A DNA stretch of 64,000 nucleotides from Pseudopithomyces maydicus (GCA_026873275.1 JANTUC010000009.1:1674001-1738000), one strand, 5' to 3'; shown: positions 1-13,434, counted from the first letter of the stretch. Translations and numbers: made by a program. Notes: a model not told the origin generated them from the sequence alone.

Positions 1-112
1 CCACAAACAAGACAAGGAGGTAAGAAACTTCTGATGCCGTAAAGTGATGGAAGTTGAGAGTTCGCATCGTCTGCTACTTAGACGGTCGGCGTGAAGGGAT
101 AAACGCCATTGC

Positions 113-1645
113 CTAATGGCCCTGCTGGTACATTTGCGGGTTCTGGCCATAAGGCGACTGGGGGTAACTGCTGTTGTTACTATTTGGGCTGTGGTAAGCG
201 TTGCTGGTGGGGGTGGCATACTGGGCGATGCCCTCTGTGAGCCCCGGGCTCTGGGTGCCATACTGAGGACCCGACGAGTTGCCGGACGCGGCAGGTTGGT
301 AGCCGATGGGAGGGAGTTGAGGGTGGCCAGGTGCCTGGCCAGGCACGCCGACAGCTTGACGCATCTGGCCGTAGACAGGAGCCTCGGGGCCGTTCTCGTG
401 GCCACGGTTCTGGTCAGCGGCGCGTTGCCGCTCCTCGTCGGCCTTGCGCTGGGCTTCCTCCTCCTTCTTCTTTGCCTTCCATTCCTTACGGATTTCCTTG
501 AATTCTATTGGAAACATGTTAGTCAGTATATATGATACTCGCATTAAGGCGCGTGCCAAGCTAGCAAGGCCAGGGTTGTTAGGCTAGCCTCCGTCTGAGG
601 CTATCCGCTCCAGCGGAACACCAGCACAGTAGGCGCAGCACCAACACCGATCATGGATGCTAGGCTAGCGCGCAATTTTCGCGGTTTCCGACTAAAACAC
701 GGAGAATTAAACACGTACCTTCGGGCGTGCGCTTTGCGCCGTGCGACTGCATCGTAACGTGCGCGTTCAGATGGTTGAGCGTGCCGTACGCCTTTTCGCA
801 GCCGTTCCACCCGCACTTGTACATGCGCTCGATCTCTTCGTAGCGGCGACGAGGGCGCTTATGCTGCTGCGCACCTGGAATAGGAACGAAGGAGTAAACC
901 GTCGACAGTGGGTGACCGCCCTGCATGGGTGTTAGAAAACGTGTCTCAGAAACGGCGAGCAGCGCGGCAGCGATGTCGTTGCGCGTAAATCACGTCTTCG
1001 CAGGCGAGAAATACGCGTCGAATCGCGTGCAAAAAATCAACCTACATTCGGGGGCCTTTGGACGGGCGACACCATTGCAGGTGCAGGCGGGCCCGAGGTC
1101 GAAGGGTAGCCGTAGGGCATCTGATGCTGTGGGTGCTGGCCAGCCCATTCCGGTCGCGAGGCGTACATGGGTGTGGCAGGATGCCCCGGGTAGTGCTGCA
1201 TGTCGTGGTGAGGAGTGTATGGCGAGTACTGCTGGTGGTTGGGGTAGGTCGGGCTCGTGGCTGCGGCAATTGATGGATCTATAGGTACATCCGAGTCAGA
1301 CTTGAGTTGTTGGGCTTGATGGTCATTGTTCTGGCCATCTTGTATGGGCATTGACGGACTTTGTGGTTGCGCCATACCGCCAGCTGCTGGGGCTTGAGCG
1401 CCTGGCTGGTACGAACGTTGAATGTAGTCCGGGAACGACCCTGATCGCGCGGACGAGGGATTGATCTGGTACTCGGACGAGGGCGTGTTCGAGGAGGAGA
1501 AGTTTGAAGCTCGCGGGTCTTGTCCTTGAGGATATTGCACAGCAGATGCTTGATCTGCGGGAGAGTCCTCAGAAGGCGGATCAGGAAAAGATGGGTAGGG
1601 CGAGCTCAAACCTGTCTGCGAATATTCCGGTTGTCTTCCGTCCAT
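113..1645 (-). CDS. CON7: CON7-like C2H2 zinc-finger transcription factor
   Basis: Three exons on the minus strand: 1645-1046, 920-719 and 504-113. Introns are 1045-921 (GTAGGT...GCAG) and 718-505 (GTACGT...ATAG), and the joined frame of 398 codons is open throughout. Residues 1-200 are Gln/Pro/Ser-rich and disordered. A conserved block begins near residue 202 (HPLSTVYSFVPIPG), followed by a basic RPRRRYEEIER stretch and one zinc finger, C236-x4-C241-x12-H254-x5-H260. After it comes a Lys/Glu-rich helix starting EFKEIRKEW, then a Tyr/Gln/Pro-rich tail. I recognise this arrangement as the CON7 family, known in Magnaporthe as a regulator of conidium shape and infection-related morphogenesis, acting in the nucleus. 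The frame stays open upstream of the first ATG as far as a plausible acceptor near 1690, so an extra 5' exon is likely and the true N-terminus is uncertain. Confidence 0.86.
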
Positions 1646-3369
1646 AGACTGCAATGCGGGATGGTAGGAAGCCTCAGTTGCACCTCAGCTTACGGAGCTT
1701 AGGTTGGCTGCGCGCTGGCGAGGAAGAGGAAAGGCCGCAAGATAAGAGACGGTTTGGCAACCGTCTTCGGATGATTTGCCGCGGACACAGTCGACAGGCA
1801 GCTAGGACGAGCGAACGGGCCCAGGGTGATGCACAGCCAGAAGACCGGAGAACGGAGAAGCAGGAGGAGGCGATAGCGTGGACCTTAACGCGGGTGATGT
1901 GCAGACGGTGTGTTTTCCGCAGAGGACAAGGCGTTCGGCAGATTTGCGCCGTCTGAAATAACGTACAAAAGACGCAAGCTCGCAAGCCAACCGGACAGGG
2001 GCGGCTCTAGCTAGCGGAGGTCGGGCTTTGTATTGGGTGTCTTGGGGGGGCAGTACAAGGTGCTAAAAATTTGGGCGAGGACCGATTGAATCGCGGAGAG
2101 GCTCGCGCAGGTGCGACAAGCGGGTTGCACGAATAGCTAGTGGGAGGGCGCTGGAATGGCTGGGGGGGCAAGGGAGCGAGCGCTGCAGCAGCGGCCGTCA
2201 AGACAGACAGGTTCGCGGACCCAGGTCGGTGGCGTGTGCGCAAGGAAATAAAGTGGAGCCAATGGGCTTGCAGGGAAGACAGCCGCGATGCCCAGGCAGA
2301 CCTAGGCTGGATGATGAGATAATGGGACCCAGCTTTGGCCTGACGTCGACCAGGTGGACTCGCCGGGGTGTTTTGCGATCGGTTGAGCCGAGCCCGTGCT
2401 GATGGAAGGGCAGAGGCCGTGGGGCGCGCTAGCAGGCTGCTAAGCTGTGGCGGGCCTGGCGGGCAGAGCAGCACCGGCGGTACTGGTGGAGCGCTGGGTT
2501 GCCGGTGAGGTGGTGATGTGTGGGCGGGGGGGCGCACTGGCAGCGACGCTAAGGGCGCGAAAGCTTGGTGGGCGGTGGGCAGTGGAGTGGGCAGTGGGCA
2601 GTGGATACTGTGCGCTGCAGCAGCAAAACAGTCGGCCCGTCGTCGGGCGAGGGCCTCTCCTCTCCACCGGGGCCTGTTGGAGGCGACGAGGCTTCCCTGC
2701 GCGCTGGCTTCCCAAAAGCTCAACTGCGCCGAGCGTGCCGAGCGGATCAGCCTGTCGTCCGGCCGCTTTTCCGGGCTGGGTCCACTTGCAGGCTCGCAGA
2801 AGTTGCTCTTCTGCTGGCTGCGCTGGGGCTCTGTGCCGCCTGGATTTGGGGAGGGGGAGGGGTTCTGGTGCTGGGGGGGCTGCTGGACGTGTTAGTGCGC
2901 ATTCGTGGCCCGGGGCAGCGCTGCTCCCATGCAACGGAATCATGCGAAAAAGTCGGAGTACGTACCAACTGGAGAGCCTGTGGCTGGGCGGGCGTCACTA
3001 GGCAGGCAGGTCAAACTGACGGGCAGCCTTGCTCGCGGGGGTCGCACGTGTGGCACCGGGGCCAGGAGCGCGCAAGCTCTACGGGCGAGGCTAGGCTAGC
3101 AGGCAGGCAGAGGGACGCTGGGCTAGCACGCGCAGAGGGCAGCGTGATGGTGGGCTTGGGGTTGAGATTCGCGACGCAGCCTAGGGCAGAGATGGGAAAG
3201 CGTGGAGTGGCGAGGGAGAGAGAGGCCGCTAAGGAGGCCGGCGCAGATAAAGAGAGAGAGGGCGAGCAGCAGCAGCACGCGCGGCTGCCCGGGGAGGCTG
3301 AGTCAGCAGGGCAGCGGCCGCGCAGCGCAGACAGGGCAGGGCAGGCAGCGAGGAGGGGGAGGCCAGCAG

Positions 3370-3515
3370 GCGGCCAACAGCCCAGCAGCCCAGCCCAGCA
3401 GCAGCAGCCCAGCAGCCCCAGCAGCCCAGCAGGCCCAGCAGGCCAGGCAAGGCCCAGCAGCCCAGCAGCCCGCACCACCAGCCCAGCGCACCAGCCCAGC
3501 CCAGCACAGCGCAGC
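3370..3515. repeat. CAG/CAGCCC low-complexity repeat
   Basis: Imperfect tandem array of CAGCCC, CAGCAGCCC and CAGGCCC units. It produces artefactual Ala/Gln/Pro or Cys/Trp/Leu open frames on the two strands. The strand composition changes from G-rich to C-rich across it. Confidence 0.8.
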
Positions 3516-6500
3516 GCCTCCCAGCGACCAGCGACCGGCCCAGCGCGGGCGAGAGGCAGACGCTGAGGCTGAGAGTTAGCCCGCCGCTAGAATCTCCCAA
3601 GGGAGTGGCCGTTGGCGTCGCTCTAGCAGCGCAATGTCGTATCCTCATGCACACCTGCTGGGCTGACGCCAGTGTCTGTCCATCACGTAGTCTAGTAGTC
3701 TCTCCCACACGTTCATCAACAACAACAACGCGTCCTCCTCCTGCTCCTCCTCCTCCTCCTTCCTCCTCGCCCGCGCCCTCGGTCGCGTCGCGGGCGCCCC
3801 TCGGACGGAAGCACGTAGCCCGGCCGTCTGCTGCGGGCCCCCAATATTGGAACGGCACACGCAGACGGAAGCGGCAATGAACAGTGCGTACAATGTACGT
3901 GTGCGTGAATGCGAACGCGACATGACTGGCCGGCGCTCCACACGAACAGGTCCCCTTCTGCTCGTCAGTCGTGTCAGTGAGACGAGACGCGTGCCGTTCG
4001 CTTGCCCATCCCCCAACCCAACTGCACCCACCTGCCACCTGCCACCGACCGACGAGGCCTCACCGCCCGCTTCCGACAATCTTACCATGTGCAGTGCAGC
4101 CGCCGATGAGTCGCCCTCTGACACGACGACGCGACACGGCAATGCAGCGTCGACGTGACTGTGCGCGCTGCATGCGATACCATGCCATGCGTGCGAGGGC
4201 CCACCAGTGCTTCTGTGCCCTTCCCTCTCCTTCACCCGGTGTCGCTTAGGGCGCTGTCCTCGCACTACCCGCACACCAAGCCTTGTCCGCTCTCCACCGC
4301 CAGCAGCACCACCCAGCACCACCCAGCATCACCGAGCCCTCTGCCGTGCGACTCTTGTTTTTTGCACCCGCACAACCGCAACCGCAACCGCGACCGCAAC
4401 CCACACGAGCTGGTGCAACACCTGCCGTGCAAAGCCCGCCCTTTTGCCGCAAAAAGCGGGGCTGCGCTCTCGTGTCTCCCTCATCCTGCGAGCATGCGTC
4501 CATGCCATTGTGTCGCTCTACGCGTGATTTGTTCACCGCGACGCAGCTCACATCCGACCAATTCCGCCGGACGTGTTCCCTGTGCCTTGATTGCTGCCCG
4601 CAGAACCACGGGTCGTGGCCGTGGAATCGAACATGCATGTCCACGACGGCCTGCCAACCTGCATCCTTCATTTCGGAAATATGCCCCTTCGCTCCTCCCA
4701 CTCCTCACCATATGTAGACGGGGGCGATCGCTCCCAGCACAGCGCCCGCGACAGGCAACGGCACAAGAGTCGTGCCTCTGCTGTGGCCGCCCAGTGGCTG
4801 AAACCCAGGCCTAACAATGCCCGGCGTGGAGACGAATAGTTTCACAAAACCTTAACCCAACCTCCTTGGTCGCTGTCCGTCGCAACAAGTCCCAACCCTT
4901 CGCATCCTTGCTTGATTAAGTAACCCAGGTGCAAACTGGATCTGTCTCCAGGATCCAAGACGAGTCGGCGCTACATTTGCGACACCTGGCGCCGTCGAGC
5001 GGGACGGGAGCCTGCGTAGCTCTGCCTACCTAGATAGATAGTCTGCCTCCTGCTGGCCTCTCGACGGGCACCTGGGCATGTGCATTCTCGCGTGCAGCGC
5101 ATGCCGCCAGCGCAATCAACGTGCGACGACACTGACAACAGCATGCGCCTCGAGGCTCAACACTCGGTCCTACCAGCGTTGCGTCGCCTCGATACGCGAG
5201 CCGGGGGCGCACTGTACGTATTTTCGATTCATGGCGCCAGCCCTGCATGCATCGAGCAGCGATTGCGCGTACCGCACTCGCACTCGCACTCCTCCAGACG
5301 TCTCTGCTCTCTCTCCGCAAACTTCGGAGGCTGACCGCAGCGCCCCTAGGGGCACGCTCGACGCCAGGTCGCCGGTAGTTCTCACGCCCGCGCTCCTAGT
5401 CTGTCCACAGCTTCGCCCAGGAACGAGCCCCCCGAGGACGCACTCGTGCCACTTGCAGGGTAGCCCTGGCCCCAAGTGCCAAGTGGGCCGTGTGGCTTCG
5501 GCCTAATTCACGACTTTTGTTGACCGAGGCCCTCACGTGGCAGTAAAATCCCGGATGCGACATGGAATCGAGTCCTTGCTTACTTGCGCATAAGGGCCAG
5601 TGCTCCACACTCAACCAGAGACCCAGAGACCCAGAGAGCCGGGATGTTCCTCTGTGCAACCATGATACGGCTTGTACGACAGCCGATCTCGTCGCCGATG
5701 AACGTCAACGTTACTGCTACTCGACCCGACCTCTTCCACCCTGCCGATCAACACTCAGAGTCATTTCACAACTCTTACCTGTCCATTCCTGCCACCTGTC
5801 CAATCGCCGACCGCAATCTGCCTGCACGAGCGGTCTCCCAAACCGAGCACCGGGTGAAGTCTTGACATCAACAGCAGCCCTGCTATTTTTCCTCCACTAG
5901 AAGCTCCCTAGAACCCTGATGCAAAACGTGTCTGGAGATCATGTGTGCTGGGACGCTTCCTGAAGGCGCCTCACCGCCACCTGCAATCTTAGCCGAGCCT
6001 GCTATCCAATACCATCCAATACCCGCATCCCATCCACTCGAATTTGTGAACCTCCACGGCGGCTTGTGCCGAGAGGATTCAGAAGCACTGGCCCGCTGCG
6101 ACATGGGGCTGTGTTGTTAGCCACCCTACCTACTGTATCGAGACACCCTACAGAGGTGTGGGAGCTGTAGGTATAACGTGCATGCCAGCATTCCGTCGGA
6201 ATCCTTGGACATAACGGTCGTGCAGATTACTAGTAGATGATCTCATTACATCACCAAAGCCCCTCGGAATGACCTTCCCTGTCTTCCTCCTCTACCCGTC
6301 TGCTGATGTGGAAAATACCGCATCTCTGCGCCTTTGCAATGCACCTCGCAATCGTGCTCGTAATCTGGACGAACTTGCAAGCGTAATTACCCCATAATCC
6401 AGCGCCGCTGCTTGTCAGACAATCGTGTCACCTCTCTTCGCTGTTGCGGTACGCTAAGCACGCGCACCCCACCATCTCACCAGGCCTACGGATATTATTT

Positions 6501-7184
6501 CCCAATGGCGTCTGCCATCTCCAGAAACAGGGCCCCCTGAGTGCCGGCCGAGGATCCCCTAAATTTACATTTGGACGGCGTCCTCCATTTGTGTCCTGAA
6601 CCAACATTGCGACTCCTCGCTCGCACATCACCTGAGAAAAGACATGGGCTGTGCGGCCAACTACTCGCCGACTTTTGCCCTCACATGGGGTAAAAAGTGT
6701 GTCCACACGCAGCCCCAGAACAGCCGATGAAGCGCCGAGTGTCACTCCGTCCAGGATCACGTCTCGTCTCCACTCTTCGACTGAACTCACCTTGCATTAG
6801 TTTCATCGTTTGCACTAACAAAGTGGGGAAGCTCGGTTGTTGTGTCCGTTTCGATAACAAATGTGCTCTTCTGTACGGAGACATACGGAATGTTCCCTCA
6901 CCCAAGTCAGTCCCCCTTCCTCTGGAGCAAGAAAAGAATCGGGCAAACGAGTCAGAAGGGCGACGTACGTGGCCCATGGCTGGCATGCGCCCCCTCTTTC
7001 GCTGTCTGTCTCTCCATCCGAGAGACGCGTCCCATCACCATCATCCGACGACGCGTTGCGTTCCCAGCGCCGCACCCCCGGGGGCACTGGAACTCTGCCC
7101 TCGCGCAAATACCTGCCACTCGCGACGTTGAAACAAAGTTTTGGCGCTGTGCACCGTAGCGCGAGAATCCTCCATGAAGCAGGC

Positions 7185-7255
7185 AGGCACCAAGTCCAGC
7201 CCAGCCCAGCACCAAACCAGTCCAGTCCAGCACCAGTCCAGCAAGCACCACCTTC
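7185..7255. repeat. CCAGTCCAGC low-complexity repeat
   Basis: Short imperfect array of CCAGCCCAGC and CCAGTCCAGC units, resembling the larger CAGCCC array at 3370-3515. It is followed at 7258-7290 by repeated CCCATGCC units. Confidence 0.7.
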
Positions 7256-8251
7256 GCCCTGCCCATGCCCATGCCACGCCCATGCCATGCCACCTGCTCG
7301 TGCACCGCACCGCACCGCCTCGCACCGCACCCCCTACGTAGTGTAGGTACATAGTGTACTGTAGTATAGTGTAGTGTCCATGGTATACACCACCGGTTCC
7401 CGACCGCTCGCGGCAACCATCCATAGCCATTGTCTCCCGCGAGCCCGCGCTCGCTCGCTCGCCCGCGGGGACGTCCGCGTCGCACGATCCGACCGACCTT
7501 CATCCGACGAGCTGAAGCTTGGTCCCGCTGCCCGCCTAGCTCGGGGCTTTGACACCGAGTTTTCAACCGGCGCGCGGATGCCCTGGATGCGCCCTGACAT
7601 GGTCTACTTACTACTCTACCGTACATGACATGACAGATCAGAACGATTCGATTGAGACTTGCTTGGGGCTTGGCTTTTTTTTTTTTACTCTGGCGCTGGG
7701 TCTACGTAGCGCGAACTCAGTACTTACTCTGTGTGGATTGGAGTGTGGGATTGGAGCTGCGGTGCCCGGTAGCATGACGCTTAGCCTCGGGTATGTATGG
7801 GTGGTGTGCTGGGGTTTTTGGAATTGCGATGCGACGAGGGAGCGAGCAGTGACATGCACATGCATATCCAAATCCAAATCCACATCCACGACGCTCCTCC
7901 ATAATGGATGTACACACACACATACATACGCCTAGCCGAACGGCTGGGCCGGACTGGACTCGACTGCCTTGTTCGTGCTAACTTGCCTTGCTTGCCGGGA
8001 TTCTCTCTCCCTCTCTTTCTCTCCAACGCAAAATTTCAAATCCGCCACCCGCCTCAGCTCAGCTCAGATCAACTCAAACTCAACTCAACCCAACCATGCA
8101 ACCCAACCCACCTTTTTTTCAATTTTTCCCCATCCTGGTTACCCGATTTTCCTTGACACATTGTACTTACATACATTCGGTGATGCAATTTTTCCATTTT
8201 TCCATTTTTCAAGCTTTCCATTTTCGCCCCTCGGTTCTATGTACAGGGCCC

Positions 8252-8345
8252 CGTCGTCGTCGTCGTCGTCGTCGTCGTCTCCGTGTCTACCCTACCCGGG
8301 CTTACCGATACCGACGCGACCTACCCACCTACCTACCTACCTACC
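8252..8345. repeat. Microsatellites (CGT)n and (CTAC)n
   Basis: A run of about nine CGT units starts at 8252, and a run of CTAC/CCTA units follows at about 8320-8345. Another short tetranucleotide run, CTAG units, occurs near 8415-8432. No gene is supported around them. Confidence 0.85.
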
Positions 8346-8399
8346 GTACTTACCTAAAGTGACGCGCTGGGAGCTAAACTAGTCAACGTTTGCACAGGC

Positions 8400-11300
8400 A
8401 TGTTTTGTGGGTATCTAGCTAGCTAGCTAGCCATGCTGGTACGGTAGGTTTTGTGTGTGAACGTGAACGCGTGTGTAAGTAAGACCGAATGCGAGACATG
8501 GGAATAACGTTTGAGAGGCGGTGGCTAGGCTGGGCTGGGGTACGCCATGCACGTCATGTTAGGGGGTGGATGGACTGATTGATGGTGCTGGGGGTAAGCA
8601 TGGTTAGCTAGCTCGGTATGTAGGTAGGTATGGATATGGATGGATGGATGTGGACGGATGGGTTATGCGTGCGTGCGTGTTCCAAGAGACGATAAAAACT
8701 CCATCCGACTCAGTCCGATACGAGGGGAGGCGAAACGACGCGTTTCTTGCCTCGATTAAATATAGCATTGTGATAGGGGTCTCCTCGTATGTACATATGG
8801 GGGTGCAATGACTTGCTGATTGTGATGACGATAGTGATGATGATGATGATATGCTCGTTTGAGTAATCAATTAATCTCTCACGAAATATGGCCCGGAGTT
8901 GAGCCGTTCGCCCGCTCAGCTCAGCTCAGCTGGCTGTTCATGCGAACGCGTTTCATGCGAGCTTGTTTCAAAGTCATCATGTTTGGGTCAGGTGATGTAG
9001 GAGTGGAGTGTTGCGTTTGCGATTGAATGCTCTTGGATACGTACATACGTATTCTACTGTACGCTAGCATGATGTTTCGCCGCTTGTGACGCTTGATGAG
9101 ACTCTACGGTGTTGCGCGGTTCCGACATGTTTTTTATCTATGTACAGATGTAGAAGTAGATATGTGCGCTTACTCACCATCACAAATACCGCGTTTCACA
9201 ATATTTTCATGATACTGGTACCTTGCGTGCTTGTTCTCGATGTTGAGAAAGATGGACATGGTACCTTTGTACGAGTTCGGGGCATACGGCGTCACTCGAA
9301 GGAAAGGTGTGCAGACGAGTAACACTCGGGACTGATCACTCACATCCTCCTGAAAAAGGCTAAGTGATTCCCCTTCATCCCATCCCATCTTCCGAACCCC
9401 AGCAACACCTAACTAAAGCCATACTCACCTATCGCCTAGCGGCGAACTAACCACCTGCCTGCCTGTCTGCCTAACTACCCACCCCAGTGGCTCGGAGCCG
9501 CTAAGAGACGGCCTGGTATGGTAGACACCGCGCTATCGTGCATGTGCTGCGGCTCGCAGGTGTTCTACCTACATCCCTATTTTTCTATTTATAAACATGG
9601 ATGTGTGATTTTTGTAAAATGTAGGGACAAAATTATCTGAGCTGGGATGGATACCCTCCGGCGCTAGGCTCGAGGTTGAGTTTACATGCACATCTCTATT
9701 TTGTTCATTTATATATAGCTGGAAAACGTGGAGAGTGGGGATAGCTGGGCTGGGATGGATGGGTCCTGGAGCTAGGCTCGAGGTTGCTTTTTAGTTCCTC
9801 TGCTAGATTGTATGCGGATGGTTGGGGGCATGTGCGTGATAAATTGTACGCACACAAGCGAGTAGTAAAATCAAACGGAATGTATTGGAGAAGACGCACA
9901 TGTGTGAAGGTGGTTAGTTGAGGAGTTGGATGGTTTTTGCTTTTTACTTTGGTTTTGGATGCGTTGCGGGGAGGGCTTCGGGAGGTACCTGGGAGGATTG
10001 TATGGTGTGATGAAAATTGAATTCGGGAAGGGGACAGGAGCGGGAACACAATTGATGCAGGTTCATTTTGTGGGTGACGATTGGGTGGGAATAAAGTCAG
10101 GTATTTCATATACATGTGGCTTGGTTGGTTAGAGTTCTGGGCTTAAGTGATGCACATTTATTTTTTCTCCCTCATATTTTCTCCCTTCATTATTCCGCGC
10201 TCTACGAATAGTATCTCGTGGATATGTCTTGTCACCAGTTACGTCTTCGTTGGAAACGCTGAGCGAGCCCATCCTATCACACAACAACAATATGTAAACG
10301 CATACGTTACATTTAGCGCATTTAGCGTCACACATAGCACGTAGCGCGACGACTTTCGTTCAAGTCTTTGTTTTGTTTTTGCTTTTTTGGTGGTCACCTG
10401 CTTGGCGGGACTATGGGCGGGCCGTGCCGCGGTGTAGCGGGTCGTGTTCAAGTGAGGCTTTTCGCGTCAGGTGTGTGTTTTGTGATGGGACGGCACGTGT
10501 TGGGAAGGGATGGTTCAACAAATCTTTGCGATGTAGCTTTTTGGCTGAAGACAGGGCCGACTGAAAAACTCAACATTATGTCCTTTGGTGTTGTTTTGTG
10601 GTTTGCCTGGCAGGCTCGTTGCTTGTTGGGGTAGGCATTGGATGCATGCATAATTGGAAATAAGTTTTCGTATTTTATGAAAATTTATAATATCATATAT
10701 GCAAGATTTTTTTGAATCTAGAGCAAGAAAAAAGGCCATCAGCTAAGGAAGCTGCTAGTATTCATGTAGACCTACTCGATATTCACTAAACACCAAGGGT
10801 CTGTATCATTTGTGTTGAATGACCCTCAACCAGGCTGTTTCCTTTTTTAATCCCCCATGTTTGATACTGGACTGAGAACGATCCTTGCATAAATCTGAAT
10901 TATTGGACTCAATTCTCGGTTGCCAAGTAAAGATTATATCTACGTGTTCGACAGCGCGTTCTACTACTACTCCACCACCTAAGAAAATGCTCTCGAGGCA
11001 TTACCACAACTAATTCAAGATCAACGTGTAATCGATATATTAGCCCGCCAGATAGGTGAACATGTAGTCTGTGCACATTACACAAATGCTTACGGTTCAC
11101 GGTTCCCGTCGTTTTACCGTGCTTACACCTACACCGATTAATGCCGCACAACACGTGCTCTGTTCACCTTCTGCATAGTAAGACGGAGCCCGCATCTCGT
11201 ATAGCACCCAGGTATGTCCCCTTGTAATTTATCGGGCGTGTAATCCTATTCGCCCTCGCAGTCCCTTCCTTTCAGGACAGCGCACCACTCTCCTCACGTC

Positions 11301-11960
11301 AGCGGAGATTTTCCAAAAGTGCTGACTGCATTCAGGCAATCAACCAACAAATCTATATAGTGGAGCCCGTTGGGTTTCCCGAGCTTACGTGCATAAACCG
11401 GTACACTACGGGGTCGCTTCAATGTCGCCAAAGTATGATCACGAGGTCGCTCGAGGAAGGAAGCGGTAATGTATGGATTGATGGAATAGGTATAAACTAC
11501 GCTGGTTGTGGGGCGCTGAACCGTGCATGGGTTGGGGGCCGCTGCATAGAGACCATCTAGGTCATCGCTTCAACACAATCAGTTTATCGAATTAGTATTC
11601 TTCAATATCATATTTGTGAGCATATCCCGCAGCGTGTTACTTTATGTTGGAGACTAATTTGGTAGTGTAACCGCAATACATGTGCACATCCTCATTTCTT
11701 ACTATAGATTATCATGAGGATAAACAGTGAGAGGCAAGGACTGCTAATTCCGTATCTCTGACGTACAATTTCTGATCTTGTTCTACTGGGGAACTTGAAA
11801 GATGTTTTCAAGGGTGTCTTGTCGACCCGACAACGTCTTGAGATATCATTGAAGGCACATTGTATGTACGGAAGTTGAGAAGAGCCATCTCCAGATCTAA
11901 CTACAATACAATTCAATGTACAAATACGATCATTTTCCAAAGTTAGGCCGTCAACGGAAA
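8400..11960. other. Gene-free intergenic stretch
   Basis: No open frame here has plausible codon use, splice sites and an ATG together. The only structure I could support is a diverged tandem duplication at 9575-9790. Several apparent frames, such as the one at 11,360-11,560, begin at GTG and look like noise. No tRNA-like B box with a matching cloverleaf was found. Confidence 0.5.
9575..9790. repeat. Diverged tandem duplication of about 105-110 bp
   Basis: Unit one (about 9575-9682) and unit two (about 9690-9790) both start with a CTATTTTT...CATTTATA-type AT stretch. Both end with GCTGGGATGGAT, then a GCTAGGCTCGAGGTTG block. The ends are well conserved and the middles have diverged. Confidence 0.6.
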
Positions 11961-11961
11961 A

Positions 11962-12946
11962 ATGCTTTTTATGATTTGTAAGACCTTTTTTGTATCATTC
12001 GAAATGCTTCATAAAGTTACAGCTGGGAAAACGAGGCAAAAAAACCAGGAAGAGATCCAGGAAACAATCAAAAGGTTCATAGCCAAAGGGGGATGCTGCT
12101 GCGTCAAATCAGTGCCAGTGACGAAGAGGCGGCTAAGCTTTTCAATCCACCTCGCACGACTGCACAAGCGGACCCGCGCCTAGAGCAAATTCTGGATCCA
12201 TCTACTGCGTTTGATTCCAAGACACTGGATTCAGAAGTGCCTGAGGATGCTGGGGTGATTGATGAAGAAATTAATTCCGAAAACGTGTGGTGGAATGATC
12301 AAGAACCCCACGTTGTGATTGCTTGGGAACCCAAAGGGAAGTCTTCTCATGGTAAATAGAAAAATCTCATCAACGTAAAAGAAGGCGAGACTGCTGCTTT
12401 GCACAACGACTCATCGAAGAGGCTTGAACCGCCAGAACGTCTCTGGTCATATGTCGTTTTTATTTAATGGATGAATGAATACAAGGCGTTCGAGATTGCT
12501 ACTGGAAAGCCTGCTCCAGATCTTAGGTACGTCTTTCAGTATTGTATTACTAATAAAACTACTCACAATGTTATGAAAAGTATTCTAAACAAGAGGAGAC
12601 GTACCCCCGAGTCCAATTATTCAATCTACAATGTTTCAGCGACTTCTCCAGAAGGTATGGCTCTCCTCGGAACCCCTAATGGTGTTGGAGTCGCTTATCT
12701 ACTGATTGAGCATAAAGAAAAACTTGGATCGAAAAGGATAAGTTCCATTGACATACTGGCATTATGCAAAGACCCTCTAATGTGGGTAAACTATATGATG
12801 GGCAAAACATGTACACCTTGCGTTTTCACATCACGTCGTCAGGGCTCGAGGAACCGGTCAAACAGCTGGGAAATACTCCCATTGGGTCCAAAAGCAAGGC
12901 AGTTCTGATGAGGGAACAGCATGAACAGGAAGACTCGAATAACTAG
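11962..12946 (+). pseudogene. Decayed gene of unknown function with RIP-like stops and frameshifts
   Basis: Reading one frame from 12,093 gives a protein-like sequence (MLLRQISASDEEAAKLF...) interrupted by TAG at 12,357 and TAA near 12,465, and continuing as coding-like sequence to about 12,770. Both stops read as CAG and CAA glutamine codons after a C-to-T change in a CpA context, the RIP signature. Upstream, the frame from 11,962 joins only after a one-base shift at a run of five G (12,088-12,092). Downstream, sense continues in another frame from about 12,764 to the TAG at 12,944. A GTACGT site at 12,528 with a TACTAAT branch-like sequence suggests an intron to about 12,580. A segment with GTPNGVGVAYLL resembles hypothetical fungal proteins I cannot name. 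It is probably a dead duplicate. Confidence 0.5.
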
Positions 12947-13434
12947 TTCCTTCATTCCTTTAGACGACCGTTGATCGTACTAGTACCAGCAGTTCTCACG
13001 CGAATGACAAGTAGTCGCAGCGAGGTGGGTTGTAATAGACGAGGAAGCGATATGCTGCTTCTCAGTACACCACCGTAGAATGCAATTCGGTAATATTAGA
13101 GAGTGAATCAACTACCTAAGAGCTCTAAATTCATGCTAATTTTCATTTATATTTCAGTGCATATAGCGTGTCGTACCCTACCAGAAAGTTCTGTTTCTCA
13201 CTTTTCTCTCACTTCAACTCTGCCGGCCTGTTGGGTCCGTTGGGCCTGACGTTCCTGTACTAAAGTTTATCTCACCTTCACCCGACGCTCGTTTAACTAC
13301 CTGAGATTTTTGCCACTCAACTTCCTTTACTTCTTCCACTCCCCCTCGTCTTCCACGCTTACAACACGACTGCCTTCTTTTGCCCCCAGCACCACGAATC
13401 ACTTCTTCCATCGAAATTCATCAACTCCGTCAAT

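Larger units (their letters stand above)
1646..8200 (-). promoter_or_regulatory. Long gene-poor upstream region of the CON7-like gene
   Basis: About 6.5 kb with no convincing coding exon. The many open frames here are GC-rich, low-complexity and lack the alternation with introns seen in real genes. On the given strand, 2000-3300 is rich in G and 3600-8200 is rich in C, so strand skew flips around the CAGCCC-repeat zone at 3370-3515. A pyrimidine-rich stretch on the coding strand upstream of a start is typical of filamentous-fungal promoters. I therefore infer a long leader or promoter for the minus-strand regulator and possibly a divergent plus-strand non-coding transcript. A missing first exon of the CON7-like gene should also lie here. 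Confidence 0.4.

Noticed and set aside
2007..4322. Long GC-rich open frames on both strands
   Set aside because: Overlapping frames in all phases, low-complexity Ala/Gln/Pro or Cys/Leu/Trp content from CAGCCC repeats, no splice logic and no family resemblance.
7141..7346. CCAGTCC array as a CRISPR-like or satellite array
   Set aside because: Units are short, contiguous and imperfect, with no spacers; a simple low-complexity tract is enough.
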